From Paenibacillus puerhi (GTDB taxonomy: Bacteria; Bacillota; Bacilli; Paenibacillales; NBRC-103111), in assembly GCF_009846885.1 (NCBI RefSeq), contig NZ_WUWM01000006.1, forward strand, positions 1-64,000: 64,000 nucleotides of DNA, written 5' to 3'. Shown piece by piece: positions 39,101 through 45,200 of this stretch. The translations under genes and the position numbers were made by a program. The notes below the pieces were generated by a model. The model ran no database searches. It had not been told where the DNA came from and worked only from the letters and a program-made list of their open reading frames with translations. The first letter of the stretch is position 1. Every line of letters begins with the position of its first letter.

Positions 39101-39119
39101 CTCCTCGTTCAGTTTTTAA
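21168..39119 (+). CDS. Giant NRPS: ACP-C-[A remnant]-PCP, Thr, D-X, Asp, Gly modules, terminal C
   Basis: The 5983-residue protein carries, by residue: ACP 1-85 (Ser 41); C1 138-560 (HHLIADG); A remnant 580-742; PCP1 (Ser 777); C2 838-1268; A2 1287-1790; PCP2 (Ser 1826); C3 1875-2315; A3 2328-2841; PCP3 (LGGDS, Ser 2887); E3 2931-3381; C4 3408-3858 (D-accepting type, YPLSPMQEGMLF); A4 3860-4365; PCP4 (Ser 4413); C5 4456-4897; A5 4899-5428; PCP5 (Ser 5471); C6 5530-5970. Nine-residue codes read by eye are A2 DFWNIGMVH (threonine), A3 DLKNFGTDV (no match I can name), A4 DLTKIGHIG (aspartate) and A5 DILQLGVIW (glycine). E3 makes residue 3 D-configured. The last domain is a whole C domain, so it must work with the next protein. 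The ATG follows GGGAGGAG. No MbtH-like gene is in the window. Confidence 0.95.
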   Translation: MSTASYQETISRLINIVSAVTKLKEEDIDIHENLVETGIDSIVFTKIKAALIRHFTVDISFSQLYEELTDLHHIALHIVNTSRDHLQVSDPKPGPAAVKAYAEISAAAACDQPKGLVSAHEDTVHQRREQIKMLAFEAANRSVYNTSKLPLSQEQVNILVQGEMSGSGAAFNEALAFRITGNVRPDLLQESIQRIVGRHEALRSTIDAKHRTQTVHQTIAAQVETLTARDQAHCNNLLHEVIRKEFDLSGPLFRAAFIREKDAVSVFVFVIHHLIADGWSIGVLFNELIEIYNSLCHGTNPLLETPVPFRHYPIIRQEWMGAYQRDGSQPLEENGRLSSISPYMDVATDFHVRTKQYTGGRLEFSEPGQTLQALRRVSAQDRTSLFNTMTSVFLAFLHKITGNRDISFGVPFAGQNLIGAEALVGNCVEMIGIRTSVEASDNLKLLSDKVQETVRLIEEVGYFHQKHAEQSYNVVFNLIRGLSNETFHQTEMEYVPLPIAGSKYDLFVSLFEFRNELIIRFDYNKGLLSEDTVSRWAAYFKQLVKARISNSVEPVTELAMVPSEEIERILEHYTDMKHDDICTQLKLNPADYGILPGSDAKAFVLDREMRHAGIGIAGEIYVGPTELEFYHTNLRGRWLENGELQVLGEEEQELWIKGRRVSLHVIEESLRSISLIAQASCQYVEAQSELLAYVVSEQQLTDAGEIVSALRGTLPSYMIPVQFIQVDDIESRANPRTIGYDSQLTQTEQQVLRHWKEILNVSTAGIEDDFFHLGGNSIKAMRLAAVIQQEFKINIQIKSLFEQPTVKHLSALLDSATPVERGMPGRADLPSEHRDHYPASSAQKRLYALHQLQPESLNYNLVAMIEIEGSLNVRALENALNQVIDKQESLRTYFAEANGTVLQKIAPDFRLPLLMEEKPANKEAKRYIQEQAANWVRPFDLNRFPLLRVKLLKLEETRHVLLVNTHHIVFDGASADIFAQDLLSAYEGSQLPSLHVSYKDYVYECEQYRSEEETRKQEQYWLGVFQDELPVLQLRTDFRRPSIQTFNGSHLSFSFSEEISREVNRLCREHHVTPYMFFLACITLLLSKYTGQEDIVIGTATWGRKHIDHQDIIGMFVNTIPMRNAPVSMKTWSQFLQEVKINTLNALEHAEYPFEDLLNLLQVPRDISRNPLFDVLFTYQNRQQTRVQGSTIDLRCQEIKTESSKADLFFEVYEEETYLCNIEFNTDLFQLDTMERMALHWRNLVEQLVQHAGSKLHELEMIGVEERHELLYGRNNTRVSYPENRTIHQLFEEQARRTPDRIAVAYENVQLSYRQLEERSNQLASWLRSQGVQAETIVGIMLERSVEMIVAILAVLKAGGAYLPIDIKLPKDRIDYMLQDSKLGFLITTGELSSSASFAGITVDVHDEQISGWSIAPLEAINQSRDLAYIIYTSGTTGNPKGVMVEHNQVVRLLFNDDMPFDFTENDVWTNFHSICFDFSVWEMYGALLYGGKLVIVPESATQDFESYLALLKKERVTVLNQTPSAFYNLLNLEVQTADEQLQLRYIIFGGEALKPRMLHPWKEKYPNTLLINMYGITETTVHVTYKEIGLQEITSGISNIGKAIPTLTTYVMDEHLKIQPVGVPGELCVGGEGVARGYLHRDELTQMRFVDHPYKERERIYRSGDLVRMLPSGEMEYLGRIDHQVKIRGFRIELGEIENRLLSHPHIEDAVVLAKEDKHQQTYLCAYLVSHAEVDLPGIKAHLKQALPDYMIPSYFVQLDVLPLTSNGKINRNVLPEPDVRMLVTTAYEAPHNALQQKLASIWSESLDVENVGINDNFFELGGHSLKATAVISNIHNAFKVKIPLKQLFQKPTIRELSALIESSSQADDAPIEPCKEQDVYETSSIQKRLYSVQQRDPLSTAYNMPGVFQLREDADPARIERALQKLVSRHEALRTSFVTQNGEIMQHIESSVAWQLTVREEHESGSGAAALHFIRPFDLNQAPLFRAEFVKSSQGEHYLLIDMHHIICDGLSLQIFMDELAQLYKGTELHALRIQYKDYAAWQNQRLGTEEMKAMESYWLHEFQDNVPVLQLPYDYARPAVQSFDGSTISFHIEEPATQQLRQLAKDQDCTLHLVLLSAFYILLAKYSGQEDIVIGVPAAGRTRAELQPVMGMFINTLALRNRPHGDKHFIDFLHEVKDNSLQAYEHESYPFDLLLEKLNLTRDRSRNPLFDVMFDMYSVHTPEQANSGSSGLILKPCKMNSPIAKFDLNLHVLETGSGLEVSLEFCTKLFQEQTAERMAEHYSEILRHIGRNSSPRISQIEMIGLAEKKTILQQFSGFEPDRSSKRMIHERFEEQASRTPDQIAVISGENRLTYQELNVKANRLAHRLQSQGVGPNTLVGVCLERSVELAAALLSVLKAGGAYVPLDPALPQERLGYMTERAGLKTIVTTTDWAAKLPQTEDLRIVCLDDAEIGLDKEPEHNPCSEATDEHLMYVIYTSGSTGKPKGASVFRSGFANLLHWYTGEFGMSESDRLLLISSPSFDLTQKSLFAPLVTGGQLVLLSSGPYVASEVVSLVKRHNITLINGTPIAFYPLLDETAVEDYRSLGSLRYVFLGGEPIAADKLVPWAASALCRAEVVNTYGPTECTDVTVYSRLTDLPALAGKPVPIGRPVPGTRTYLVNPELGLVPIGLPGELCIAGVQVGGGYIGDPELTAEKFVVNPYGEDRASVLYRTGDLARYMPDGTIEYLGRIDHQVKLRGYRIEPAEIEAALREVENVRDAYVMVSGDQPEHELLIAYVVADIQDAAKELHLGKWRAQWRNELRQKLPVYMVPSAFVILEQFPLSPNGKIDRKSLPAPDIHAMTESEYEAPRNEAEERLVEVCSDVLRAKSVGISANFFDLGGDSIKAIRIVSKLQKYGYKLDVKQIFEDGTLGALAAKMKKNELSVNQETVVGQAELIPIQRMFFDRDLTDRHHWNQAVMLFSQNQFQELAIRQVFRQLVIHHDALRMVYRRDDERIVQYNRGIGEDSSLFALRMYDYRGQDDYELQIQTVCNKLQSSINLEEGPLVQLGLFRTDEGDHLLIAIHHLVIDGVSWRILLEDFTVGYRQVMNGEAITFQEKTNSFQEWGSYLQEQLDAPSWQEELAYWSQVEKADILPLPFDSIGSEEDNKLKYAHDIQVQFSKEESEDLLKHVNGAYNTDINDLLLTALGLCVRDWTSEEQILINLEGHGREIQGRVGPVSRLNVSRTIGWFTAQYPLVLTMKEQELSESIMQVKETLRRVPNKGVGFGILRYMDGSRAWKLAEPQISFNYLGQFDGELNNDLFELSRLSPGNSMSLEGERVHEIDINGMMAGQQLSFTFSYNTRRYNESTMLQLGSGFKNRLLEIIYHCKRQASPQYTPSDFSDPSLTWDELRMLQKKYEVDNRLKIADVYPLSPMQEGMLFLSLLDRRSAAYFEQTSYMIHGQLDLELVGKSFSKLVERYDLLRSVFVHLRLERPRQLVLAERQTNVYFEDLSHLNEEARQERIRQFELEDRTNVFSLSEDLLFRLSVLRLASQQYKVIWSSHHVLIDGWSTWILLKEFFDLYAKLKHGEPLPVLKPKRHVEYIRWLKRQDHAKAKAYWESCLEAYESTAKLPESGKSGGSEYVWGRLDFQIGSVQTELLQQIAQRTQTTMNTIIQAVWGVLLQKLNYSSDVVFGCVVSGRNAGLDGVDEIVGLLINTIPVRVQSSTESRFVDLLQAVQQQALQSAEFDYYPLAEIQAASALKDKLIHNKITFQNYYVDESFRSADFREKLGFSVQDFDGHEQTNFDFNVKIIPSEKLDVSFTYNEAVYSLEDVEAIQRYFTHVIETVAAHAEIQVSELELPNEKEKQFILHNFNETKVNYPQDLTFTQLFEAQAATKPDQLAVVFGSRQLTYRELNEKSNQLARTLRTRGAGVDTIVGLMAEPSLELIIGILGILKSGAAYLPIDPNHPGERIDFMLADAAVQILVTAGVDANRHTGFGGLVLHLNDPNLLSGDSGNPEMVHHPSSLAYVIYTSGTTGQSKGVQIQHSSLVNYCFGMIEKAEIRQDDSTALLSSYAFDLGYTAIYTALVSGIPLHMLTEETYKDPNALVSYAAEHCTYVKMTPSLFHLLLQGEGVERLAEKSRLRLIILGGEPVSLKDIEQMYEFDRLGRIQLMNHYGPTEATIGCVAGMIPRKPSERIRGVIGKPLPNQQVYIVDPHGKLLPVGVAGELCVAGAGLARSYLNRNELSAAKFTDHPFVPGERMYRTGDLAKWTANGEIIFLGRIDNQVKIRGYRIEPEEIEAKLQQHPQVKEAAVLCRESAKGEKVLAAYAVGNGDVTALELRSYLKENLPSYMVPSTVTLLERMPLTRNGKLNRSALPEPDLSGTVEGEYEAPRTETEAKLAEVWREVLSVERVGIRDSFFDLGGHSLKATVLISKIHKELNVEVPLKELFQGQTIEAMSRYIENSEQNLYKSIPPCDPQPFYETSSAQRRMYLIQQLEQGTVYNMPVMLEVGGELDAQRIEEAFQALVRRHEALRTSFHSLDGRIVQRIQPEIEFKLERQLNVEQDLEAGFQAFVRPFDMEKAPLFRAALVTSGGRTYLWADMHHIISDGVSIRLLMKQFLDVCHGKPLEPLRIQYKDFAAWQNKLFQFDAMRKQEAYWVGQFQDELPVLSLPYDFKRPAMQSFEGSVLNYSLDETLTEGLRELARTTGATLQMVLLSAFYILLSKYSGQEDIIIGIPVAGRPHADLQNLIGMFVNTLPLRNKPAGELRFIEFLEQVKEHSLLAYENQNYPFEELLEQVEVKRDLGRNPLFDVMFSMSYDDAVRAAAASGASLKLVPVDGGISKFDVSLLAVEQEKTIQYNIEYCTRLFRADTVNRIGLAYKELLSRLIRNPEEQLSGIDVMTQAEQYLLRHVFNDTEMDYPREKMLQQLFEEQAEAEPNRVAVVFDDTSLTYRELNEKANRLARVLQSEGVSAETRVGLLIERSLEMIVGVLAILKAGGAYVPIDPSHPKERIAYMLEDAQIRVLATSDKLASGLIGNASEKADEKAAGDLPGRLVFTGRVLDISDAALYEGPGESGNLDFQKSSDQLAYILYTSGSTGNPKGVMVEHRQVNNFIHAIVRATELDRCDSILCLTTISFDIFGLETLVPLTHGMKVVLTSEEEGNDGAALAALLAKQQVQTMQTTPSRFKLLLEEPAFAQALSGLDTVLVGGEELPAALWQQLRSYEQLNVYNVYGPTETTIWSTAKHMRGEEVGLTIGGPIGNTHIFMMDRHGGLAPIGVPGELCIAGEGVARGYWGREELTAEKFGKHPFVEGQRMYRTGDLARWLPNGEIEFLGRIDNQVKIRGHRIELGEIETRLARHDAVKEAVVIAREVEGQQELCAYVVGREGAAIDQTELKRHLKEGLPAYMIPSWFVELDSIPLTNNGKVNRKALPAPDPVSRAGGEYEAPRNETEETLARIWSQVLHAEAVGVHDHFFDLGGHSLKATVMAGEIHKQLQVKIPLRELFQRPTIRELGEYIEQSLTRDVTGSGLTRNGFARIERCEEQACYEASSAQKRMYTVQQLDKQSTAYNMPGVYELEGKVDPARIEAALQALVQRHEVLRTSFAIQDGEIVQRVEAELILKLSLQVDEGLSIKKAAARFVQPFDLEQAPLLRAELTRSEGKTYLLIDMHHIIADGFSVSILMKEFVMLYNGEQLEEPRLQYKDFAAWHNKQLRSGELEKEEAYWLREFGDGVPALTLRHDYERKAVPGFEGEKIRFALGEEATRGLRTVAKEHESTMTMMLLSVFTILLSKYSGQEDIVVGMPVAGRSHADLQPVVGMFVNTLALRTRPQGGITYRAYLEQVRNTALRAYDHQNFQLEELIDKLNVRREPGRNPLFDVMLDMSGLEEVPAIALDGLLLKHVRTDSNISKFDLTLKAYETESGIEMTFEYATSLFKKETIGRAIEHVRLISDEIVKNPDTLLNQISLFNQTEQEAMAAIQGEVQQLRSSSFSF
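22905..23395 (+). other. Remnant of a deleted adenylation domain in module 1
   Basis: Between C1 and PCP1 only about 164 residues remain where an A domain of about 510 is expected. All core motifs A1-A6 are missing. What is left resembles a decayed A7-A10: RWLENGELQVL for RWLPDGEIEFL, then LPSYMIP followed by RANPRTIGYD where NGKxxRxxLP with its catalytic lysine should be. The reading frame is intact and PCP1 keeps its GGNSIKA serine. This module cannot activate an amino acid by itself. Confidence 0.85.
35855..38777 (+). repeat. Long direct repeat, copy 1: A5(Gly)-PCP5-C6
   Basis: This segment is near-identical to 47740-50625 in the next gene. It differs by about 16 extra codons in A5 (around 36240-36290), a missing codon after the C6 HHxxxDG motif, and scattered substitutions. 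It looks GC-richer than neighbouring modules. Similarity stops abruptly inside the C domain after 'NPLFDVM'. Confidence 0.85.
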
Positions 39120-39169
39120 TCGGCAGACATGTATGAAACGAAGTGCAAATCTGCCTTCTTCCGTTCGAA

Positions 39170-39189
39170 CCGGCCGGTATTCCGGCCGG
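39170..39189 (+). other. Perfect GC stem-loop between synthetase genes 2 and 3
   Basis: CCGGCCGG (39170-39177), loop TATT, CCGGCCGG (39182-39189). No T-run follows, so it is not a normal terminator; it may affect mRNA processing, stability or relative expression of the downstream gene. Confidence 0.6.
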
Positions 39190-39221
39190 ATTCGGCTGAA
39201 GATAGGACAAAAGGGTGATGA

Positions 39222-42200
39222 ATGATGATGATCCGACCGGAGGAAACGATATCACCGGAAACCAGAGTCGACCGATCTGGCGAATACTGGAAAAACCTAG
39301 CGTTGACAGATGTGGATCGGGTGGCCGTACCTCACGATTTCTTTTCCGGGGGCAAATACGAGAAACAGCTCTTAACCTATTCGATCGACGGGGCGTTGTT
39401 CGAACAGTTGAACGCTTTGGCCCGCCAACAGGACCTGCCTCTTTTCGTGGTGTTTCTGACTGCACTTTACATAGAATTGTACAAATACAGCAACCAGGAA
39501 GCCTATGTGATCGGGATTCCGCCTTATGCGGGGTCTGCGAAAGAGGACCTTCCTCTCCACAACGCCATACTTCCGGTAAAGAGCGGAATCCATCGCGATA
39601 TGACTGTCAGGCAGCTGCTGCAAGCTGTACAAGAGCATGTGTTAGTGACCTATGAAAACCAATTCTGCGATGTGCAGCAGATAATGAGTAACGCCGGCAT
39701 CCGCCAAGATCTCATGGAGCTGCCTGCCGCTTCCATTGCTTTCAACACCTTGCACAACCCCGTGGATGTCGATGCGATATGCGCATCCTCCGGAAACCAA
39801 GTAACCGTATGTCTGGACAAACAGCAACAGTCCCTGGAACTAAAGCTCGTTTATAATGCCAAACTATATCACAAAGAGACCATCCGGCTTTTTCTTGCCA
39901 GATATATCAATATCATTACTGACACCGTCTCCGATCTGGAATTGTGCATCGGGACGATCGATATGATCTCTGAAGAAGAAAAGCAGCAAATTCTGTATGC
40001 GTTTAATGACACTTCCGCCGACTATCCGAACCACACAACGGTGCAGCAGCTGTTTGAAGATCAGGTGGCACAAACACCTGATCGGGTTGCGGTCGTTTGC
40101 GGAAACGAGAGCTTAACGTACCGAACGCTGAACGGGAAGGCGAACCAGCTTGCCCGGCTGCTTCAAACCAATGGCGTTAAGAACGATCAAGTCGTCGCGA
40201 TTATGACACATGGCTCTTTGGAGCTTATTATCGGGATCTTGGCGGTATTAAAAGCAGGAGGCGCCTACGTTCCGATCGACGTCAGTTATCCGAAGGAACG
40301 GAAGGAATACATGCTTCGCCACTCAGGCGCCAGCCTCGTACTATCCACCCTGGAGCAGATGGGGGAGCTTTCGTTTGAGGGAAGCTTCCTTGATCTGAAC
40401 GATCATCAGCTTTTTACAGGCGATTCCAGCAATGTACCGTTGTCCGCATCTCCGCGGAATCTGGCATACGTTATTTATACATCCGGCAGCACGGGAAATC
40501 CGAAAGGAGTCATGATTGAACACCGCTCCTTGATCAATTATATAAGCTATTGCCAGAAAACCTACAACGGTGACTATCCGTTGTTCAGTTCGATCTCATT
40601 CGATTTGACCGTTACGTCGATTTATGTTCCTCTCTTATCCGGACATCAAGTGAAGGTTTACGATACGAACAATAAGCTGGCTTTCATCTCCATTGTAGAG
40701 GAACAAGTGGACGTCATGAAGCTGACGCCGGCTCATTTGAGCGTGATCAGCGGGCTGCCAGTCAAGGAGCCTGCCCTATCCAAATTTATCGTCGGGGGCG
40801 AGGAGCTATCCTACCCGCTGACGGATCGTATTTACCGTAAGTTTAACGGAAAGGTGGATATCTTTAACGAATATGGACCTACGGAAGCGACCGTAGGTTG
40901 CATTGTCTACAAGTACAAGCCGAAGGAGCAGTGGGAAAAAACGCTGCCGATCGGCGTGCCGATCCACAATACAAGAATTTATATTCTCAACGAGCAGCGT
41001 CAAATCGCGCCAATTGGCGTCGTAGGCGACCTATGGATTGCTGGAGACGGGCTGGCCCGGGGATATTGGAACAATCCGGGTGCTACCGCTGAGAAGTTTG
41101 TCGACGATCCGTTTCGACCAGGCGAGATGATGTACCGCAGCGGCGACATTGCAAGATGGCTGCCCGATGGGAATATTGAATTTTTCGGAAGAGTCGACAA
41201 TCAGGTGAAGATCCGCGGCTTTCGGATCGAGCTTGGAGAAATTGAAGCAAGATTGCTCGGTCATCCGGATGTGAAAGAAGCCGTCGTCCTTGCCAGGGAA
41301 AACGAGCAGAACGAAAAATATTTGTCTGCCTATCTCGTCTTGAGGCCCGGCGCGAGCATATCGGACATCCGAGCTTATTTAAAATCAAATTTGCCTGATT
41401 ACATGATTCCTCCATACTTGACAAAGCTGGCGCAGATGCCACTCACGAGCAACGGCAAAATCGACCGGAAGTCGCTCCCGGAGCCTGATCTTAACAGCCA
41501 AAGAGCAGATGATTACGAGGCTCCAAGAAATGAAGTGGAGGCGAAACTGGCCGATATCTGGTCCGAGGTGCTGGGCGCAGCGAATATTGGAATTACCGAT
41601 AATTTCTTCGATTTGGGCGGAGATTCCATTAAGGCGATTCGAGTCGTTTCCAAACTTCAAAAATTCGGCTACAAGCTGGAAGTTAAAGAGCTGTTCAGCC
41701 ACAGCAGCATTAAAGAAGTCAGTGATAAGGTCATCAAGAAGCTGGGCGGCGCCGGTCAAGAAGCCGTTACCGGACAATCGACGCTCACACCGATTCAATC
41801 CATGTTCTTCCGGCAGCAGCTCACCGATCAGCACCACTGGAACCAGTCCGTCATGCTGTACAGCCGTGCCCGGCTGCAGGAGGATCTGCTTCGAACCGTC
41901 TTTACTCAGATCGTCATCCATCATGATGCACTGAGAATGGTATATCGCACAGAGCATAACCAAATTACACAATTTAATCGGGATACTTCCGGAGAACTGT
42001 TCGATTTCAGGGTATTCGACTACCGTAACGAGGAAAGCCCGGAGGAACAAATCCTCGGCCAATGCCAGCTGCTGCAAAGCAGCATAAGCTTGGAGCATGG
42101 TCCGCTCGTAAAAGCAGGCTTGTTCCAAACGAAAGAAGGAGACCATCTGATGATCGCGATACACCATCTCGTTGTGGATGGCGTGTCGTGGCGAATTTTG

Positions 42201-45200
42201 CTCGAGGATTTGACGTTGGGCTACGAGCAGGCCCTTAGCGGCGAGCCTGTTGTGTTTCAGGAGAAGACCGGCTCCTTTCAAGCATGGGCGGCTTACTTGC
42301 AGCAGCTGGCGGACAGCGATCTGCTTCAGGAGGAACAGGCGTATTGGGATCGTATTCATGAAGCTGCTTGCCATCCGCTGCCTGTTGATCAGCCGCTCAG
42401 CAAAGCTGCCGGCAAGGTGGCCGATCAACGTCAGGTCTCCTGGGAATTGAGCCCGGAGCTCACCGACGATTTGGTCAAGCGGGCGAACCGGGCGTACAAT
42501 ACGGACATTCCCACTCTATTGTTGACGGCATTGGGGCTTGCCATCCAGGCATGGACCGGTGAAGAGCAGATTCTTGTCAATATGGAAGGACACGGAAGGG
42601 AAACGCCGGAGGGAGAGTTCGACAGCAGCCGCACCGTCGGCTGGTTTACGACACATTATCCGGTTCTTCTGACTATGGCGCCTTCCTCAAGTATTGCTTA
42701 TGCCGTTAAACATGTGAAAGAAACGCTGAAGCAAATTCCGCATAAAGGGATCGGCTATGGGGTGCTCCATTACCTCGGCAAGCCGAAAAATTGGAACATC
42801 AAGCCTCAAATCAGCTTCAATTATTTAGGACATTATGATGCAGAACTGCAAAACGATAGATTCGAGCTGTCCGGCTTGTCCCCCGGTCCTTCGGTCAGTT
42901 TACATGCAGAGCCGCTTTATCAGCTTGATATGATCGGGGAAATATCGAATCAAAGGCTAAAAATGGCCTTGAACTATGACAGCCTACAGTACAAGGACAG
43001 TACCATTGAGCATCTCGCCGAGTCATTTATAGGTACCCTCGAGGCGATTGTCCAGCACTGTCTCCATCTGGATCTCCCCGAGCGGACCCCATCGGATTAT
43101 TCGGCCGGGGATTTGGATCTGGAAGAGCTGGACGCCTTGAAAGCAAAGTACGAAGGCTCCATGAACCTTCGCATCCGAGACATTTATCCTTTGACCCCCA
43201 TGCAGGAAGGCATGCTGTTTCATTCCCTGATCGATAAGGAATCCGGTGCTTATGTGGAACAAAGGTGCTTCACGATAAAAGGTCGGCTTGACGCAGCGTT
43301 ATTCGAAGAAAGCTTCGGGCTGCTAATCCAGCGATACGACATTTTACAAGCGCTTATCGTTCATGAAGGACTAAAAAGCCCGAAACAAATCATTGTCGAG
43401 AATATGCGGATAAACTTCCGTTATGAAGATCTAAGCGCTATGCCGAGCCAAACGCGAGCGGACGTGGCGGCAGCTTTGGAGATAGCGGATCGAAAACGAG
43501 GGTTTCAGCTCAGTGAGGAAGCGTTACTCCGTGCTTCTGTATTCAAAATGAAAGAGGACGAATACAGAGTCGTTTGGAGTTGGCATCACATGATTATGGA
43601 CGGCTGGTGCAGCGGGATCGTCCTGCATGATTTTTTCACCATCTATGCGGGACTTAAGGAGCGCCGCGACATCGCTTTGAAGGAGCCTGCGCCTTACGCC
43701 GCCTACATCCAGTGGCTGCAAAACCAACCAAAAAGCCGGGCAAAGCGGTACTGGGAACGTTATGTCGAAGGATATGAGAATGTTGCTCAAATTCCCGGCC
43801 ATTCTATCCCGGGCAACAACCCGTCGATCGACAGAGGGAAGCTCGTATTTACGATCGACAAAGAGATGACGGAAGCGCTGGCCAGCCTCGGCAAAAAGGC
43901 GCAGGTGACGCTTAACACGGTAACTCAAGCCGTCTGGGGACTGTTGCTGCAAAAGAATACCAACACGAACGATGTGGTGTTCGGCTCGGTTGTGTCCGGT
44001 CGGAATGCGGAAGTGGATCGGATCGAGGAGATGGTGGGGCTGTTCATCAACACGATCCCGGTGCGGGTGAAAACGGATGCGGACACCCGGTTTACCGGGC
44101 TGCTGCAAAGGATGCAGCAGGACTCGCTGCACGCCTCCAAGTACGACTATTATCCGTTGGCGGATATTCAGTCTTTATCGGAAGTGAAGCGGAAGCTGGT
44201 CAATCACATCGTCATTTTCCAAAACTATTATGCTCAGGACCAGGTTCGAAGCATCGAAGCGGATGTGGGCTTGACAATCCACGATGTCGAGGTGTACGAG
44301 CAAACGAACTATGACCTGGATGTCATGATCGTCCCGCGCGACGAGTTGACTGTCATGCTTTCGTACAACAAAGCGGTTTACACCGAGCAGCAGGTGGAGA
44401 CGGTGAAGCAGCAATTTCTGAACATCGTACGGAGCATCGTCCGGGAGCCGGACATTCGCACGGCGCAAATCGGGATCGTGACGGAAGCCGAGGAGCATCT
44501 GTTGCGGTATGTGTTTAACGATACGGAAATGGACTATCCGAGAGAGAAAACGCTGCAGCAATTGTTTGAGGAGCAGGCTGAGGCGGAGCCGGAACGGGTC
44601 GCCGTGTTGTTTGGCGACGCTAGCTTGACGTATAGGGAGCTCAACGATAAGGCGAACCGGCTCGCGCGCGTGCTGCATAGCGAGGGAGTGGGGGCAGAAA
44701 CGAGAGTCGGGCTCTTGATCGAGCGGTCGCTGGAGATGATCGTCGGCATACTGGCCATTCTCAAAGCAGGCGGCGCGTATGTGCCGATCGATCCGAGCCA
44801 TCCGAAGGAGCGGATCGCGTACATGCTGGAGGATGCACAGATCCGGGTGCTGGCGACATCTGGCAAGCTGGCTGGCGAGCTTATAGGAATGCTGGCCTTT
44901 ACCGGCCGCGTGTTGGACATCACCGATGCGGCTCTGTACGAAGGGCTGGAGGAACCTGGAAATCTGGACATCGAGCGGTCAAGCGACCAACTGGCGTATA
45001 TCCTCTACACGTCCGGTTCCACTGGCAATCCGAAGGGCGTCATGGTTGAGCACCGGCAGGTGAACAATTTCATTCATGCGATCGTTCGCGCAACGGAGCT
45101 GGACCGCTGCGACAGCATCCTGTGCCTGACCACCATCTCCTTCGATATATTCGGGCTGGAGACGCTCGTCCCGCTGACGCATGGCATGAAGGTGGTCCTG

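Noticed and set aside
21168-39119. Assignment to the daptomycin/A54145 calcium-dependent family
   Set aside because: The module order, FAAL-ACP-KS loading protein and Thr-X-Asp-Gly-Asn-Gly-Gly core differ; the similarity is limited to an Asp-Gly...Gly segment.
41385-42428. 347-codon antisense frame opposite PCP6/E6
   Set aside because: Lies wholly inside the conserved PCP and epimerisation domain coding sequence; composition-driven shadow without start signals.
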